This document shows, piece by piece, positions 1 through 10,399 of a DNA stretch of 64,000 nucleotides. Every line of letters begins with the position of its first letter. Within the stretch, counting starts at the first letter, position 1. Source of the stretch: Aralia elata (taxonomy: Eukaryota > Streptophyta > Magnoliopsida > Apiales > Araliaceae); assembly GCA_034770075.1 (NCBI GenBank), contig JAVJAP010000109.1:1-64000 (forward strand). Reading direction: 5' to 3'. The notes beneath the pieces were generated by a model. The model was not told where the DNA came from, made no database searches, and saw only the letters and a program-made list of their open reading frames with translations. A program made the position numbers and the translations under genes.

Positions 1-1157
1 TGTTGTTACTATTTTATAATTAAAATTGTGTAGGTTGATTAAGGAACATGAATTAATTTAAATTCTGTAATCTAACGCTCGAGGCACAGTTTTTTCCTCC
101 CTTAAACTTGTTATTTCCTTTCAAAGCAAGTTTTACTTTCATTGAGCAAGCTTTATTAAACCTTAAGCTTTAATTATTGTTCAAAAGCAAGGTTGTTATT
201 ATAAGGCAAGTGTTTTATATTTTACTTCAGTCATTTATTGTTCGATCATTGATCGTTATTCAAACTTTGAACAAAATTTTCTATTGGTACCAAACTTTAT
301 TGATGAAATCAATTGTTTAGTGACTAAGCAAACCCTTATTGATTCAGTAGTCCTTAGTTGATGAACGTTTTTAAAGACTTAGAATATTTTAAGAGTTTTT
401 CCAAACCAAGTTCCCTTTTTTGGTACGGCAATCTGATGCTAAACTGGAGATGAACAACCCTATATATAGGGGGATTAATTACGCGACACGCGTTAAAATA
501 TTTGTGCACAATACATTGTACAAAGGGCTGATCCCCCTGAGTACGAGATGGATGGTCCATAGTCTATAAGACTGTTAAAGGTTACAGTAGAAATACTTGT
601 TAACCTAGGACATAGTTCGAGGTCTTGTGACCCTCAGATACAATTTTTAAACCTTGAATTCTATAATCAGTTCTTGAGCCAAGTATCCTATTAATCTTTC
701 ATATCTCGATTGATTATTGATTGAATTCAGAAAACTATAATACCTCAGTTGAAATCTATTTCATTAATTATTCAATTGTTATCATTATTATGCTTGTGGG
801 CAATTGTTTGCTCACTCTTGCACTAAAACATTGCAGCTAAGACTGAGAAAACGGACGAGTCGTCCACGAGTAAAGGCAAGGGCAAGATGCTGAAGTAGCG
901 AGAGACCTGTTGTTCATTTGATGTTTATTTGTAACAAGACTTATTTAATTTTATGTTTTATTCCGCATTGGTGTAAATAGAGGTTAGATAACATGGGATT
1001 TGTTATTTAAGAGATTTGAGATGTAACCCTTTTTGTGGGAAGATGTTTCATTCAGTTTAATTATATTATCTTAATTATGGGTAGTTAGTAAAGAAATGTA
1101 TGATATAGTGAACACCAAATCTGTGGAGTTGAAGTACCTGGATTTGGGGGTGTCACA
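1..1157 (+). mobile_element. 3' part of a chromovirus-type Ty3/gypsy LTR
   Basis: Non-coding. The segment ends in GGATTTGGGGGTGTCACA, almost the same as the 3' end of the element B LTR at 27050-27067. It shares with that LTR the GCAAGTT-rich stretch (about 120-230), the phrase GGCTGATCCCCC (about 527-540), TTGCTCACT before an AAAGGCAAGGGCAAG block (about 808-885), and GAACACCAAAT (about 1111). It is therefore a related but distinct LTR whose 5' part lies outside the window. A TTGGT just after 1157 may be the start of a tRNA-Met-type primer binding site cut by the next insertion. No gene is seen. Confidence 0.7.
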
Positions 1158-1158
1158 T

Positions 1159-2322
1159 TGGTTAATCAAGAAACTTATCACTATTTATAACCATCTCTCA
1201 ATGTTTTATAAATAACTCAACTCAAATCCACAATTGGTAGACTCAAGTTAATCACCCTAGATAACTAATTCACTATATTTCTATGTGAATTACAATTACA
1301 AAGGATTTAAAGTCCAGGTTCCCTATTTTGAGTACATGCGGTGAATAGGTATATCTCTATCCTAAACACAAATTATGAATTCCATCGACAGCAGAATACA
1401 CAATCACATGCTATTATGGTCAGATCTAAGTCTACTATCATCTCTCGAGTTCATATAGAATATCCCAGTAATTATTGGCCAAATAATTAAGCAATTTAGC
1501 ACAAACCCATAAATAGACAATCCAAAAGTAAACTAATCATAATATTACAGGAAGCACGTCATTCAAAACTACGCATTGAGATCCAATTATAGCCTTAAAA
1601 GAAATTTAGTTCATAATTAAACTAGAATTCATCATCCTCAAGTTTAATAAGCATTCAAAAGTTCAGAGTAAAAAGAAGAGAAAAGAAGAAACACTGTAAA
1701 GCAATCCTTGAATCTCTAACTTGCTCCTCCTTGCTTCCTTCCCGCTATTAGCTTGCTTCAAAGTCTTCTTCTCAAATTGCTCTAAAACTAGGATTTGCTA
1801 ATAATAAGTTCAACAACCTTGAAATTAACTTAAAACAACTACTTATAGTATCTGATAAAAACCCTGATTAATCACAAAGTCTTAAATCCAATTAACGCAT
1901 CAAATTAACTAAAACTGCTGAAAAGTCAACTTTGCCCCTTCCCGAACCAGCGCGCTCGCGCCAAGTCATATCATAATCACAACGCGCTCGCGCAGCCCTT
2001 CAGCAGAGACCGGTCTGATGCCATGCGTGCCCGCACCGCTTTCCTTCACAATTTCCTGCGTGCTCGCGCAGCACCTCAGTCAAGTCATCTCTGGCACCTA
2101 GCGCGCGCGCTAATTCACCTCTTAAACTCTGCGCAGCCACGCAGCTCCATTCTAGCAACTTGTGAATTTCAACTTCAATGTTCAATTTCCCACCATTTTG
2201 GTTCCAAATGCAGAATACCTACATAAACACGAGAAACACATAAAAAGTAACTAAAACTCAAGGAAATTAGCAATAATACAGTAAATTGGTATCCATTTCG
2301 TGGGTATAAAACCTACTCATCA
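1159..2322 (-). mobile_element. Athila-type LTR (solo or truncated), minus strand
   Basis: On the minus strand this starts TGATGAGTAGGTTTTATACC and ends near CTTGATTAACCA, giving TG...CA termini. Organisation matches the Athila LTR at 31186: a TGATGAG start, a GC-rich island (1945-2130, words like GCGCGCTCGCGC), a block resembling AGTTTAATTATGAACTAA, then an AT-rich 3' half. No internal Athila domain is attached, so it is a solo LTR or fragment. Flanking 5-mers (CACAT, TATGA) do not match, so a clean target duplication is not shown. The short open frames in the GC island are chance. Confidence 0.55.
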
Positions 2323-2393
2323 TATGATATAGAATGACTAAAGTTAATTATAAAGTTAATTTCGAGGACGGAATTCTTACTAGTTGGGGTGAA
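2323..2393 (+). other. 3' internal remnant with polypurine tract next to LTR A1
   Basis: A 71-bp piece matching the end of a gypsy interior: TTTCGAGGACGGAATTCTTA followed by GTTGGGGTGAA directly before the LTR. The same phrase precedes the LTRs at 6376 and 59379. The LTR at 2394 is thus preceded by a polypurine tract and followed by a primer binding site, as expected if this is the middle LTR of a tandem LTR-interior-LTR-interior-LTR array. Confidence 0.65.
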
Positions 2394-2861
2394 TATAATA
2401 CCCTGAAATATTATCAAAATTATAAATATTGTCTTAACTACGTTAGGAATGAAAACTCTAGAAATACCAAATGAACGATTGTTCAAGTAATCTTTGAAAA
2501 CCTAATACGATTCGAAAACACGATCATATACGTTTAGAATTAGAACATATAACATAAACTAGGTATCAAGAAGTTTAAAACCTTAAGCCCTAATGAGATT
2601 CGAATTTTGTAACATATGTGCTTAATAAACATCGAAATGATATTTTGAACCAGGTGTTTTGTGATTTTATAGTATAAACGACAATTTAGGTCAAATAAAA
2701 TTTTTCTCTGAAAAACGTCGTGCTTAAAAATAAAAACGTCAAGCTTAAAATATTTTCACTGACAAGCTTTTCGGTATATTTATGAAAAGCTGCTTTGTCG
2801 TGCTTAAATTGATATAGTGCTTTGTCGTACTTACGGTGACAAACTGTTTTGTCGCGCTTAC

Positions 2862-2954
2862 GCTAGCACATGCTGGCACATGCTTGGCACACGCTGGCAC
2901 ATGCTGGCACATGCTGGCACATGCTTGGCACATGCTGGGCACATGCTGGCACAA
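2862..2954 (+). repeat. 10-11 bp minisatellite (TGGCACATGC) in LTR A1
   Basis: About eight to nine tandem copies of (T)GGCACATGCT with small variants (ACGC, TGGGC). It lies just upstream of the TATA-like box at 2994. Copies at the same position in the sister LTRs differ in sequence and length. Open frames across it on both strands (cysteine-, histidine- and methionine-rich peptides) are repeat artefacts. Confidence 0.85.
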
Positions 2955-2993
2955 GCACGCCGTAATTACCCTTTTACCCTAAGCTTTAATAGC

Positions 2994-3003
2994 CTATAAA
3001 TAA
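2994..3003 (+). promoter_or_regulatory. TATA-like box of LTR A1
   Basis: CTATAAATAA in the context AGCCTATAAATAACCCC. The same box is conserved in LTR A2 (6998-7006) and, on the minus strand, in the solo copy at 35503-35513. It is likely the Pol II promoter of family A, which would place most of the LTR (over 2 kb) in the transcribed leader. Confidence 0.6.
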
Positions 3004-3204
3004 CCCCTTCATCCATTCATTATTTCTTACTATTTTTCAAGAGCAATTCAAGAGCAAAAGTACTCTATATTTATATTCTGAGAGATATTGTGAGATAAAA
3101 CTTACTTTCGAAGTATCGAAGCACTACGCGATTGGAAGTAAAGCTAGCAACTATAAGAGGTATTACTCTAGTGGTTATTATTTTCATTCTTCTTTATATA
3201 TTTA

Positions 3205-3640
3205 GTAAAAATATAATTTTATAAGCAGTTATAATGCCCAAATTATTTTAAGTATATAGTAGAAAAGTCCTATTTATAAGTAGTTATAATGTTCGATTTG
3301 TTTCTCTTATATATTAGAAAATATACTTTTATAAGCAGTTACTATTTTCGATTTTTTTCAAGTATTTAGTAAAAATATTTATTTTACAAGCACTTATAAT
3401 GCTGAAATTATCTCAAATATAATAGTCGAATATTGATTTTATAAGCAGTTATAATGCCCGTTTGAAATAATTTATTTCAAACATAGTAAACGATTATTCA
3501 TTTTGCAAGCAATTATTATGCTCAATTTATTTTAAATATTGTTGAAAAATATTCATTCTATTTGCAGATATAATGCTGAAATTATTTCATGTATAGTAGA
3601 AGAAGTCTTATTTATAAGCAGTTATAATACCCGAAATAAA
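3205..3640 (+). repeat. Degenerate 55-bp tandem repeat in LTR A1
   Basis: The core ATAAGCAGTTATAATG recurs about eight times. Copies of the AAG start near 3223, 3278, 3333, 3388, 3443, 3507, 3565 and 3616, mostly exactly 55 bp apart. The same array is in LTR A2 (about 7215-7625) and in the minus-strand solo LTR (about 34890-35310). It lies downstream of the TATA box, so in the predicted leader RNA. Confidence 0.85.
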
Positions 3641-5324
3641 ACTTAAAAGATTTAATCGTTAAATGCTTAATTAGTCTACATGAACTTATACTCGTGTAGG
3701 ATTTACGATGAACATTTAGACCATTATATTTATCTGTAAAAGATATACGAGGCAATGTTTTCTAACCATGTACAATTATTTTTGTGTCTAAGTTTACTAT
3801 TCCCTATCTTGTGTAAATCCTCTTACTTGTTGTAAGTTTTTCTAACCTTACTCAAGTTATATTTGAGCAAATTTTCTAACTTCATTTAATTTTCATATTG
3901 AATGCAAGTTTTCTATTACTTTGAATTATGTGCAAGTCTCCAAACCTTGTTACCTTTATGCAAGTTTTGTATATATCTTGCTATCAATTGTTGTGAAGTT
4001 ATTGCTTCTTGATTCAGCATAACTTAAGAAATGAACCGTTATTCATATGGAATTGTTGTTGCTTAGTGAAAGCATGAATTGTTGTGTTGAACCAAATTAT
4101 TTTGGTAAGACTTCCAAAATTGAGATGAATTACCCCTTTGAGGGTCATTACCTATTTCAGGGTCATATATAGGTCTAGTAAATCTCGACATAACGTGTAG
4201 TAGGGCATGAGTAGGATGATATGCACACACCTATGATATTGAGGAAGGCTGATCCCCTTCAAGATATCCAAACCAAACATATTTCTAAGTCTTTACGACT
4301 GACAAAAATGGTTGATAAGAATCAATAGAGGATATCAACCCTCAGTTTTCTAGTTGATACAAATCAATAGAGGATATCAAACCCACAGTTAGGCAAAAAC
4401 GGGAATCCTATCCCTTCAACTCAAAACACATTGTGTTTATATTTCTAAACTTGTTGGGCTATTTTATGCTCATCCTTGCAAATATTATTTCCATTTACAG
4501 CTAAGGAAGTATTACTAGAGGAGTCTGATAGTAAAAGAGTAAGTTAAAGAAGAGCAGTTAGGTTAAGAAAGATATAATTATTGTTATCTTCTTTTGATGT
4601 AATAGGAATGAAAATATATTATGTACTTTATATTTAAGTTCGTAGATGTTGAAGTCATTTAACTATGTTAGATTGACATTACTGGCGATGTCTAGAAAGT
4701 TCTGACAAGGAAAGGGGTTAGGTCATCTAATTACGCGCCATTTTAACGGAAAGCCCCCTCTTTCCTAGGAACTGACTAGTTGCTAATACTGAAAGTCTAG
4801 GATAGATAAGTGGTGTAGAAGTTAAGAAGAATGATTTAGTATTGGATTGGAGTCTATGGAATACTCAAAAGGATGTAGTGTTGGAAGAGTTGCATAATTA
4901 ATGCATAAGACGAAGTGATAGTTAATATGACCTTGGAGTGTTATAGTAAATTGTAAAGTATACGATTCAAGAATAAAGATGATGTTACTCGCAAAACTAT
5001 TTATTATATTTTCAATTATGATTGACTACTGAGGAGGTTCAGGAATGGAATTGAAGAGGAGAAAGAAATGCTAGATTAGATATCTACTATTTATGTTACT
5101 ATTTTAGTTGCTAAGTCTTTTATGACTTATGTGTAATAAGAACAAGTTATATGTGAATGTTATAATCGTGAACGATTGATATTATAATATTCTCACTTTT
5201 TCGCATTATACTCTGATTATTAGAACTTAAAATTTCTATAACATTATGTAAAGTTGTACACGTGAGCACGAAGTCTGACCTGGCTAAAAGAAGCTAGCAG
5301 GTGGATTTTTGGGGCATCACATGA

Positions 5325-5337
5325 TGGTATCAGAGCT
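5325..5337 (+). other. Primer binding site, initiator tRNA-Met type
   Basis: TGGTATCAGAGCT, 3 bases after the end of LTR A1 (CATCACA/TGA/TGGTATC...). This word is the standard plant tRNA-Met(i) complementary site for minus-strand priming in LTR retrotransposons. It marks the 5' edge of the family A interior. Confidence 0.85.
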
Positions 5338-6260
5338 GTCGGCTATCGGTCTAGGGTAGGAGTGACTTAGGATATAGTCTTTAAAGAAGTAAACCTTATT
5401 GTTTAGATGTACGCACAAAAGAGTTCTTAAAACAAGTAACAACATAAAAATAAACCTTCAAAGTTATATATATACATATATAAATATATTTTGTGTAAAA
5501 CTGCTTCATTATAATATTAAACAAGTAAAAAAAATCTTTAGTAGAATGTCTAGAGACGATAAGCTTGAATAAAACGAGGATTAGAAGAAGAATTAAAGGT
5601 GAAGAAGAAGAAGTTAGAGAAAATAAGGAAGGGATGTACTAGTATGAAGGTAGTAGTTTTATATTGTCTTGTAAATATAGGCAAGTTGAGTTAGATATCA
5701 TCGTATATATTTGAGAGCCATATATAGTAGATTGTTATGTGATTGAATAATTGTATATGAATTGTTAATATGAAAGAATTGTCCATTATACATAAACTTA
5801 TAAATCTAAGTGAGGGTATTTGGCACTTTGAAAGTTCTGACCCTCAGATCTGGGAACAATCTTTGATGCTGGTATGGTGAATCTTGGATAAATAGAGGTT
5901 ATAAATGGTGGAACATTTATAGAAATTGAAATTCGGTATGATTTTTTTTAAAACACATATTTGATAAGTTAATGACCCATAGTATATAGCAAGTTCATTA
6001 AACCATAAAATATGGTACGTTTCTTTGTGGAACTCATATCAATGTGGCGAACTCATTTCTCAATGTGGCGAGTTCGTGAACTTATATTATATGAAATAAG
6101 TTACGCACTTAGTTCGGGCAGTAAACGCACAGATTTAAGGACGTAACATTTTTGATTCTTAGTCCTCTAAATTTAAATATGCTTATGTGATTTATATGTA
6201 TAAATGACATAGAACGTGGGATAGAAAGAAGTACCCCTATAACGAATTTTAAGTTATTAA
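5338..6260 (+). other. Non-coding interior of the family A element
   Basis: About 0.9 kb between the primer binding site and the polypurine region. No gag, protease, reverse transcriptase or integrase motif can be read in any frame. A lysine/glutamate-rich stretch near 5545-5640 might be a trace of the leader coiled-coil frame seen in element B (27327), but this is weak. With LTRs of 2.6-2.9 kb and no pol, the unit resembles a large non-autonomous LTR element or a deletion derivative. Confidence 0.55.
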
Positions 6261-6375
6261 TTTTGAGGGCGAAATTATTATAAGGAGGGGAAAATATAAT
6301 ATCATGGATATTTATGAAATTTATAAATAATTAGACTGTAATTTCGAGGACAAAATTCTTATAAGTTCGGGTGAA
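6261..6375 (+). repeat. Duplicated polypurine tract / LTR-start boundary
   Basis: TTTTGAGGGCGAAATTATTATAAGGAGGGG followed by ATATAATATCATGGATATTTATGAAA (an LTR-start-like stretch) occurs at 6261-6340. The phrase then recurs 80 bp later as TTTCGAGGACAAAATTCTTA at 6342, leading into the real LTR at 6376. The first copy looks like polypurine tract plus the first roughly 50 bp of an LTR, so the 3' boundary has been duplicated in tandem. Confidence 0.6.
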
Positions 6376-8998
6376 TGTAATACCCCGAAATATTATCAAA
6401 ATTATAAATATTGTCTTAACTAGGTTAAGAATGAAAACTCTAGAAATACCTAATGAATAACTGTTCAGGTAATCTAGGTAATCTTTGAAAACCTAATACG
6501 ATTCGAAAACACGATCATATACGTTTAGAATTAGAACATATAACCTAAAACTAGGTATCGAGAAGTATAAAACCTTAAGCCTTAATGAGATTCAAATTTT
6601 ATAACATATGTGCTTAATAAAGATTGAAATGATATTTTGAACTAGGTGTTTTGTGATTTTATAGTACAAAAGATAATTTAGGTCAAATAAACTTTTTCTC
6701 CGAAAAACGTCGTGCTTAAAAATAAAAACGTCAAGCTTAAAATATTTTCACTGACAAGCTTCTTGGTATATTTACGAAAAGCTGCTTTGTCATGCTTAAA
6801 CTGATATAGTGCTTTGTCGTGCTTACGGTGACAAGCTAGTTTGTCGTGCTTACGCAGGTACACACTAGGCACACGCTGACACATGTTTGGCACACGCTAG
6901 CACACGATAGGCACATGCTAGGCACACGGTGGCACACGCTTGGCACACGCTAGCGCAATCACGTCGCAATTACCCTTTTACCCTAAGCTTTCATAGCCTA
7001 TAAATAACCCCTTCATCCATTCATTATTTCCTACCATTTTTCAAGAGCAATTTAAGAGCAAAAGTACTCTATATTTATATTCTGAGAGATATTGTGAGAT
7101 AAAACTTACTTTCGAAGTATCAAAGCACTACGCGATTGGAAGTAAAGCTAGCAACTACAAGAGTTATTACTCTAGTGGTTATTATTTTCATTCTTCTTTA
7201 TATATTTAGTAAAAATATACTTTTATAAGCAGTTATAATGTCCAAATTATTTTAAGTATATAGTACAAAAGTCATATTTACAATCAGTTATAATGTCTAA
7301 TTTGTTTCTCTTATATATTAAATATACTTTTTTAAGCAGTTACTATATCCGATTTTCTTCAAGTATTTAGTAAAAATATTCATTTTACAAGTAGTTATAA
7401 TGCTGAAATTATCACAAATATAATAGCTGAATATTCATTTTATAAACAGTTATAATGCCCGATTTATTTCAAACATAGTAAACAAATATTCATTTTGCAA
7501 GTAGTTATAATGCTCAATTTATTTTAAATATAGTTGAAAAATATTCATTCTATTTGCAGATATAATGCTGAAATTTTTTCATATATAGTAGAAGAAGTCT
7601 TATTTATAAGCGGCTATAATACCCGAAATAAAACTTAAAAGATTTAATCGTTAAATGTTTAATTAGTCTACATGAACTTATACTCGTGTAGGATTTACGA
7701 CGAACGTTTAGACCGTTATATTTATCTGTAAAAGATATACGATGCAAGTTTTTCGAACCTTGTACAATTATTATTGTGTGCAAGTTTTCTATTCCCTATC
7801 TTGTATAAATCCTCTTACTTGTTGCAAGTTTTTCTAACCTTACTCAAGTTATATTTGAGCAAATTTTCTAACTTCATTTAATTTTCATATTGAATGCAAG
7901 TTTTCTATTCCTTATCTTGAGCAAGTCTTCTATTCCTTTGAATTATGTGCAAGTCTCCAAACCTTGTTACCTTTATGCAAGTCTTGTATATATCTTGCTA
8001 TCAATTATTGTGAAGTTATTGCTTCTTGATTCAACATAACTTAAGAAATGAACCGTTATTCATATAGAATTGTTGTTGCTTAGTGATAGCATGAATTATT
8101 GTGTCGAACCAAATTGTTTTGGTAAAACTTCTAAAATTGAGATGAATTACCCCTTTGAGGGTCATTACCCCTTTGAGGGTCATATATATGTCTAGTAAAT
8201 CTCGACATAATGTGCAGTAGGGCATGAATAGGATGATATGCATACACCTAGGATATTGAGGAAGGCTGATCCCCTTCAAAATATCCAAACCAAACATATT
8301 TCTAAGTCTTTATGACTGACAGGAATGGTTGATACAAATCAATAGAGGATATCAACCCTCAGTTAGCCAAAATTGTTGAACTCTATTCTTTCAAATCAAT
8401 CACAGTATGTGTATACCTTTATTCAGATCTTTATACTTGTTGTGCTATTTTATGCTCATTATTGCAAATAATTTCTATTTACAGCTAAGGAAGTATTACA
8501 AGAAGAGTCTGCTAGTAAAAGAGAATGTTAAAGAAGAGCAGTTAGGTCAATAAAGATATAATTATTGTTGTCTTCTTTTGATACTGTATTGTGTACTTTT
8601 TATCTAAGTTCGTACAAGTCATTTAACTATGTTAGATTAACATTATTGGCAATGTCTAGAAAGTTCTGTCAAGGAAAAGGGTTAGGTCATTTAATTGCGC
8701 GTCGTTTTAACGGAAAGCCCCCCTCTTTTCTAGGAACTGCCTGGTTGCTAACACTGTAAGTCTCGGATAGATAAATGGAGATTTGTTTTAAAGTCTTTTA
8801 GGACTTATTTGTAATAAGAACAAGTAACCTGGGAATGATGTAACACGAAAGAATGATATTATAATATTATTACTTTTCCGCATTATACTCTGATTATTAG
8901 AATTTAAAATTTCTATAGCATTATGTAAAAGTTATACAAGTCAGCACGAAGTCCGACCTGGCTAAAAGAAGCTAGCAGGTGGACTTCGGGGCGTGACA
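6376..8998 (+). mobile_element. LTR A2 of the Ty3/gypsy family A
   Basis: Starts TGTAATACCCCGAAATATTA and ends GGACTTCGGGGCGTGACA. It is collinear with LTR A1 over nearly its whole length but about 300 bp shorter: it lacks a 160-bp stretch near the 3' end (A1 about 4795-5095), and its minisatellite (about 6856-6956) is built from a different ACACGCT/GGCAC pattern. A TATA-like box is at 6998-7006. Immediately downstream (9001) Ty1/copia gag sequence begins, so the unit appears to be inserted in, or joined to, a copia element. Confidence 0.85.
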
Positions 8999-9000
8999 CC

Positions 9001-9405
9001 ATGAGTAACGAGTTACAGCGTCAACACGAGAAAATGGATGCACTTGCCATTTTGTTTCACCTCAATGAGTTGTGTGGTGAGAAGAGTAGGTCTGCCAGAT
9101 ATAAGATATCTAAGAAACTCTTCTGATCTAGAATGATCGATGGCACTATAGTATAGACACATGTCCTCAAAATAATCAATTTGATTGAACAATTGGGACA
9201 ACTAGGTTTTGTAATGGATGGAGAGTTGAGCCAATATTTGATCTTCCAGTCACTCCCAGACTCCTACTCAAAATTTGTTGTGAATTTTCACATGAACAAG
9301 CTAGATATCAGCCTGCCTGAGTTGCTTAACATGTTAAAAACTGCGGAGAGTGACTTTCCACTAAAGAAAGACCAAGTTTTACTTGTAGATGATTCTTCCA
9401 AGTAA
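9001..9405 (+). pseudogene. Ty1/copia gag fragment
   Basis: Frame 1 reads MSNELQRQHEKMDALAILFH at the start, then, after in-frame stops at 9124 and 9154, continues with LIEQLGQLGFVMDGELSQYL and ends at a stop at 9403. The order 'LMDQL...LP.SY..FV.N...NK...SLPELLNML..AE' is that of the gag (UBN2-type) capsid region of plant copia elements. The N-terminal third of gag is missing where the family A LTR abuts. Dead by stop codons. Confidence 0.8.
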
Positions 9406-10031
9406 AGGAAGATGGCCAAAGGATCTTGTGAAAAGAAGAAAAATTCAAAAAAGAAAAAAGCAAAGGCAAATACAAAGGACAATAAGAAAACTGATGTGGA
9501 TAACAAAGGAGTTTACTTTCACTGCAATAAGCTAGGACACTAGAAAAAAACTGTAAGGAGTATCTTGCGGAGGCTAACCAGAAGAAGCTTGGTGAAGTTT
9601 CGGTTACAGATACAGGTTTATTCATGATTAAAATAAATCTTTCTATAAGTCAATGTTCTACTTGGGTATTGAATACCGGTTGTAGTTCTCACATATGCAA
9701 TTTGATGCAAGGACTAAGCAGAAGTAGAGAGCTAAACAAAGGGAAAGTAATCCTGTGTGTGGGGAATGGAGCAAAGGTTGCTGCACTAGTCATATGAACT
9801 TATAGTTTAGTGTTACCTACGAGCAAATTTATTAAACTAATAAGTAGTTATTATGTTCTAGTTCTTATTAGAAACATTATTTCGATTCCGTTGTTGGACA
9901 AGGAAGGTTTTGATATTATATTTAAGAATAATAGTTGTTCTATTTATAATGATAATGTTTTATTTAGAACTGAAAGATTACTTGATGGAGTTTATATACT
10001 TAACTTACATGAAAAATATTTTACAAATTGA
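9406..10031 (+). pseudogene. Ty1/copia zinc knuckle, protease and pre-integrase segment
   Basis: After the gag stop the same frame gives a lysine-rich linker and a zinc knuckle YFHCNKLGH (9511-9538) cut by a TAG. A frameshift is needed to continue KNCKEYLAEANQKK. The aspartic protease motif reads WVLNTGCSSHICN (about 9666-9705): the catalytic Asp of the usual D-T-G is replaced by Asn. Next comes SIPLLDKEGFDIIFKNNSCS, the pre-integrase region, up to 10031. One frameshift and several stops show it cannot be made as one protein. Confidence 0.8.
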
Positions 10032-10054
10032 ACAAACTAGTAAAAGAAAAGAGA

Positions 10055-10399
10055 TGATCATTCCATAGTTGAATATGTGTATTTGATGAAATACAAGTCT
10101 GAATCATTTGAAAGGTTCAAAGAATTCAGAAGTGAAACAAATTAGCAAAGTATTAGGATTCTTCGATCGGATCGAGTAAGGGAATACTTAAGCAATGAGT
10201 TTCTAGATCGTCTCAAAGATAATGGTATTTTCTCACAATGGACGCCTCTTGATACGCAATAATTGATTGGTATATCTAAAAGAAAAAATTGTACTTTGTT
10301 GGACATGGTGCGGTCCATGATGATTTTTACTAACACTCCAGTATCTTTCTGGGGTTATGCTCTAGAAACGACTGCATATCTACCAAATAAGGTACCTTA
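10055..10399 (+). pseudogene. Ty1/copia integrase fragment
   Basis: Reads SESFERFKEFRSE, then ILRSDRVREYLSNEFLD (catalytic Asp region SDRGGEY, changed to SDRVREY) and, across a stop, ISKRKNCTLLDMVRSMM (the catalytic Glu of S-E-R-R-N is Lys here). It continues with FWGYALETTAYLPNKVP and is cut at 10399 by a solo LTR. The frame resumes at 15018 as SKSISKTPYELW, which restores a normal copia integrase tail. Confidence 0.85.

Larger units (their letters stand above)
2394..5321 (+). mobile_element. LTR A1 of a Ty3/gypsy (Tekay-like) family
   Basis: Starts TATAATACCCTGAAATATTA (TG start mutated to TA) and ends GGGGCATCACA. It is collinear with the LTR at 6376-8998, and a third copy lies on the minus strand at 33781-36284. 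A polypurine-like tract precedes it and a tRNA-Met-type primer binding site follows. It contains a minisatellite upstream of the TATA box and a 55-bp array downstream. No coding sequence is seen; long stop-free stretches are absent. Confidence 0.85.

Noticed and set aside
1159..2322. Clean solo-LTR insertion with target duplication
   Set aside because: The flanking 5-mers do not match, so edges or history are uncertain. Reported only as an Athila-type LTR.
2745..2999. Cysteine/histidine-rich peptide frames on both strands
   Set aside because: Produced by the TGGCACATGC minisatellite inside an LTR.
9288..9625. Minus-strand frames over copia gag
   Set aside because: Shadow frames of the plus-strand gag/zinc-knuckle coding sequence, which has recognisable motifs.
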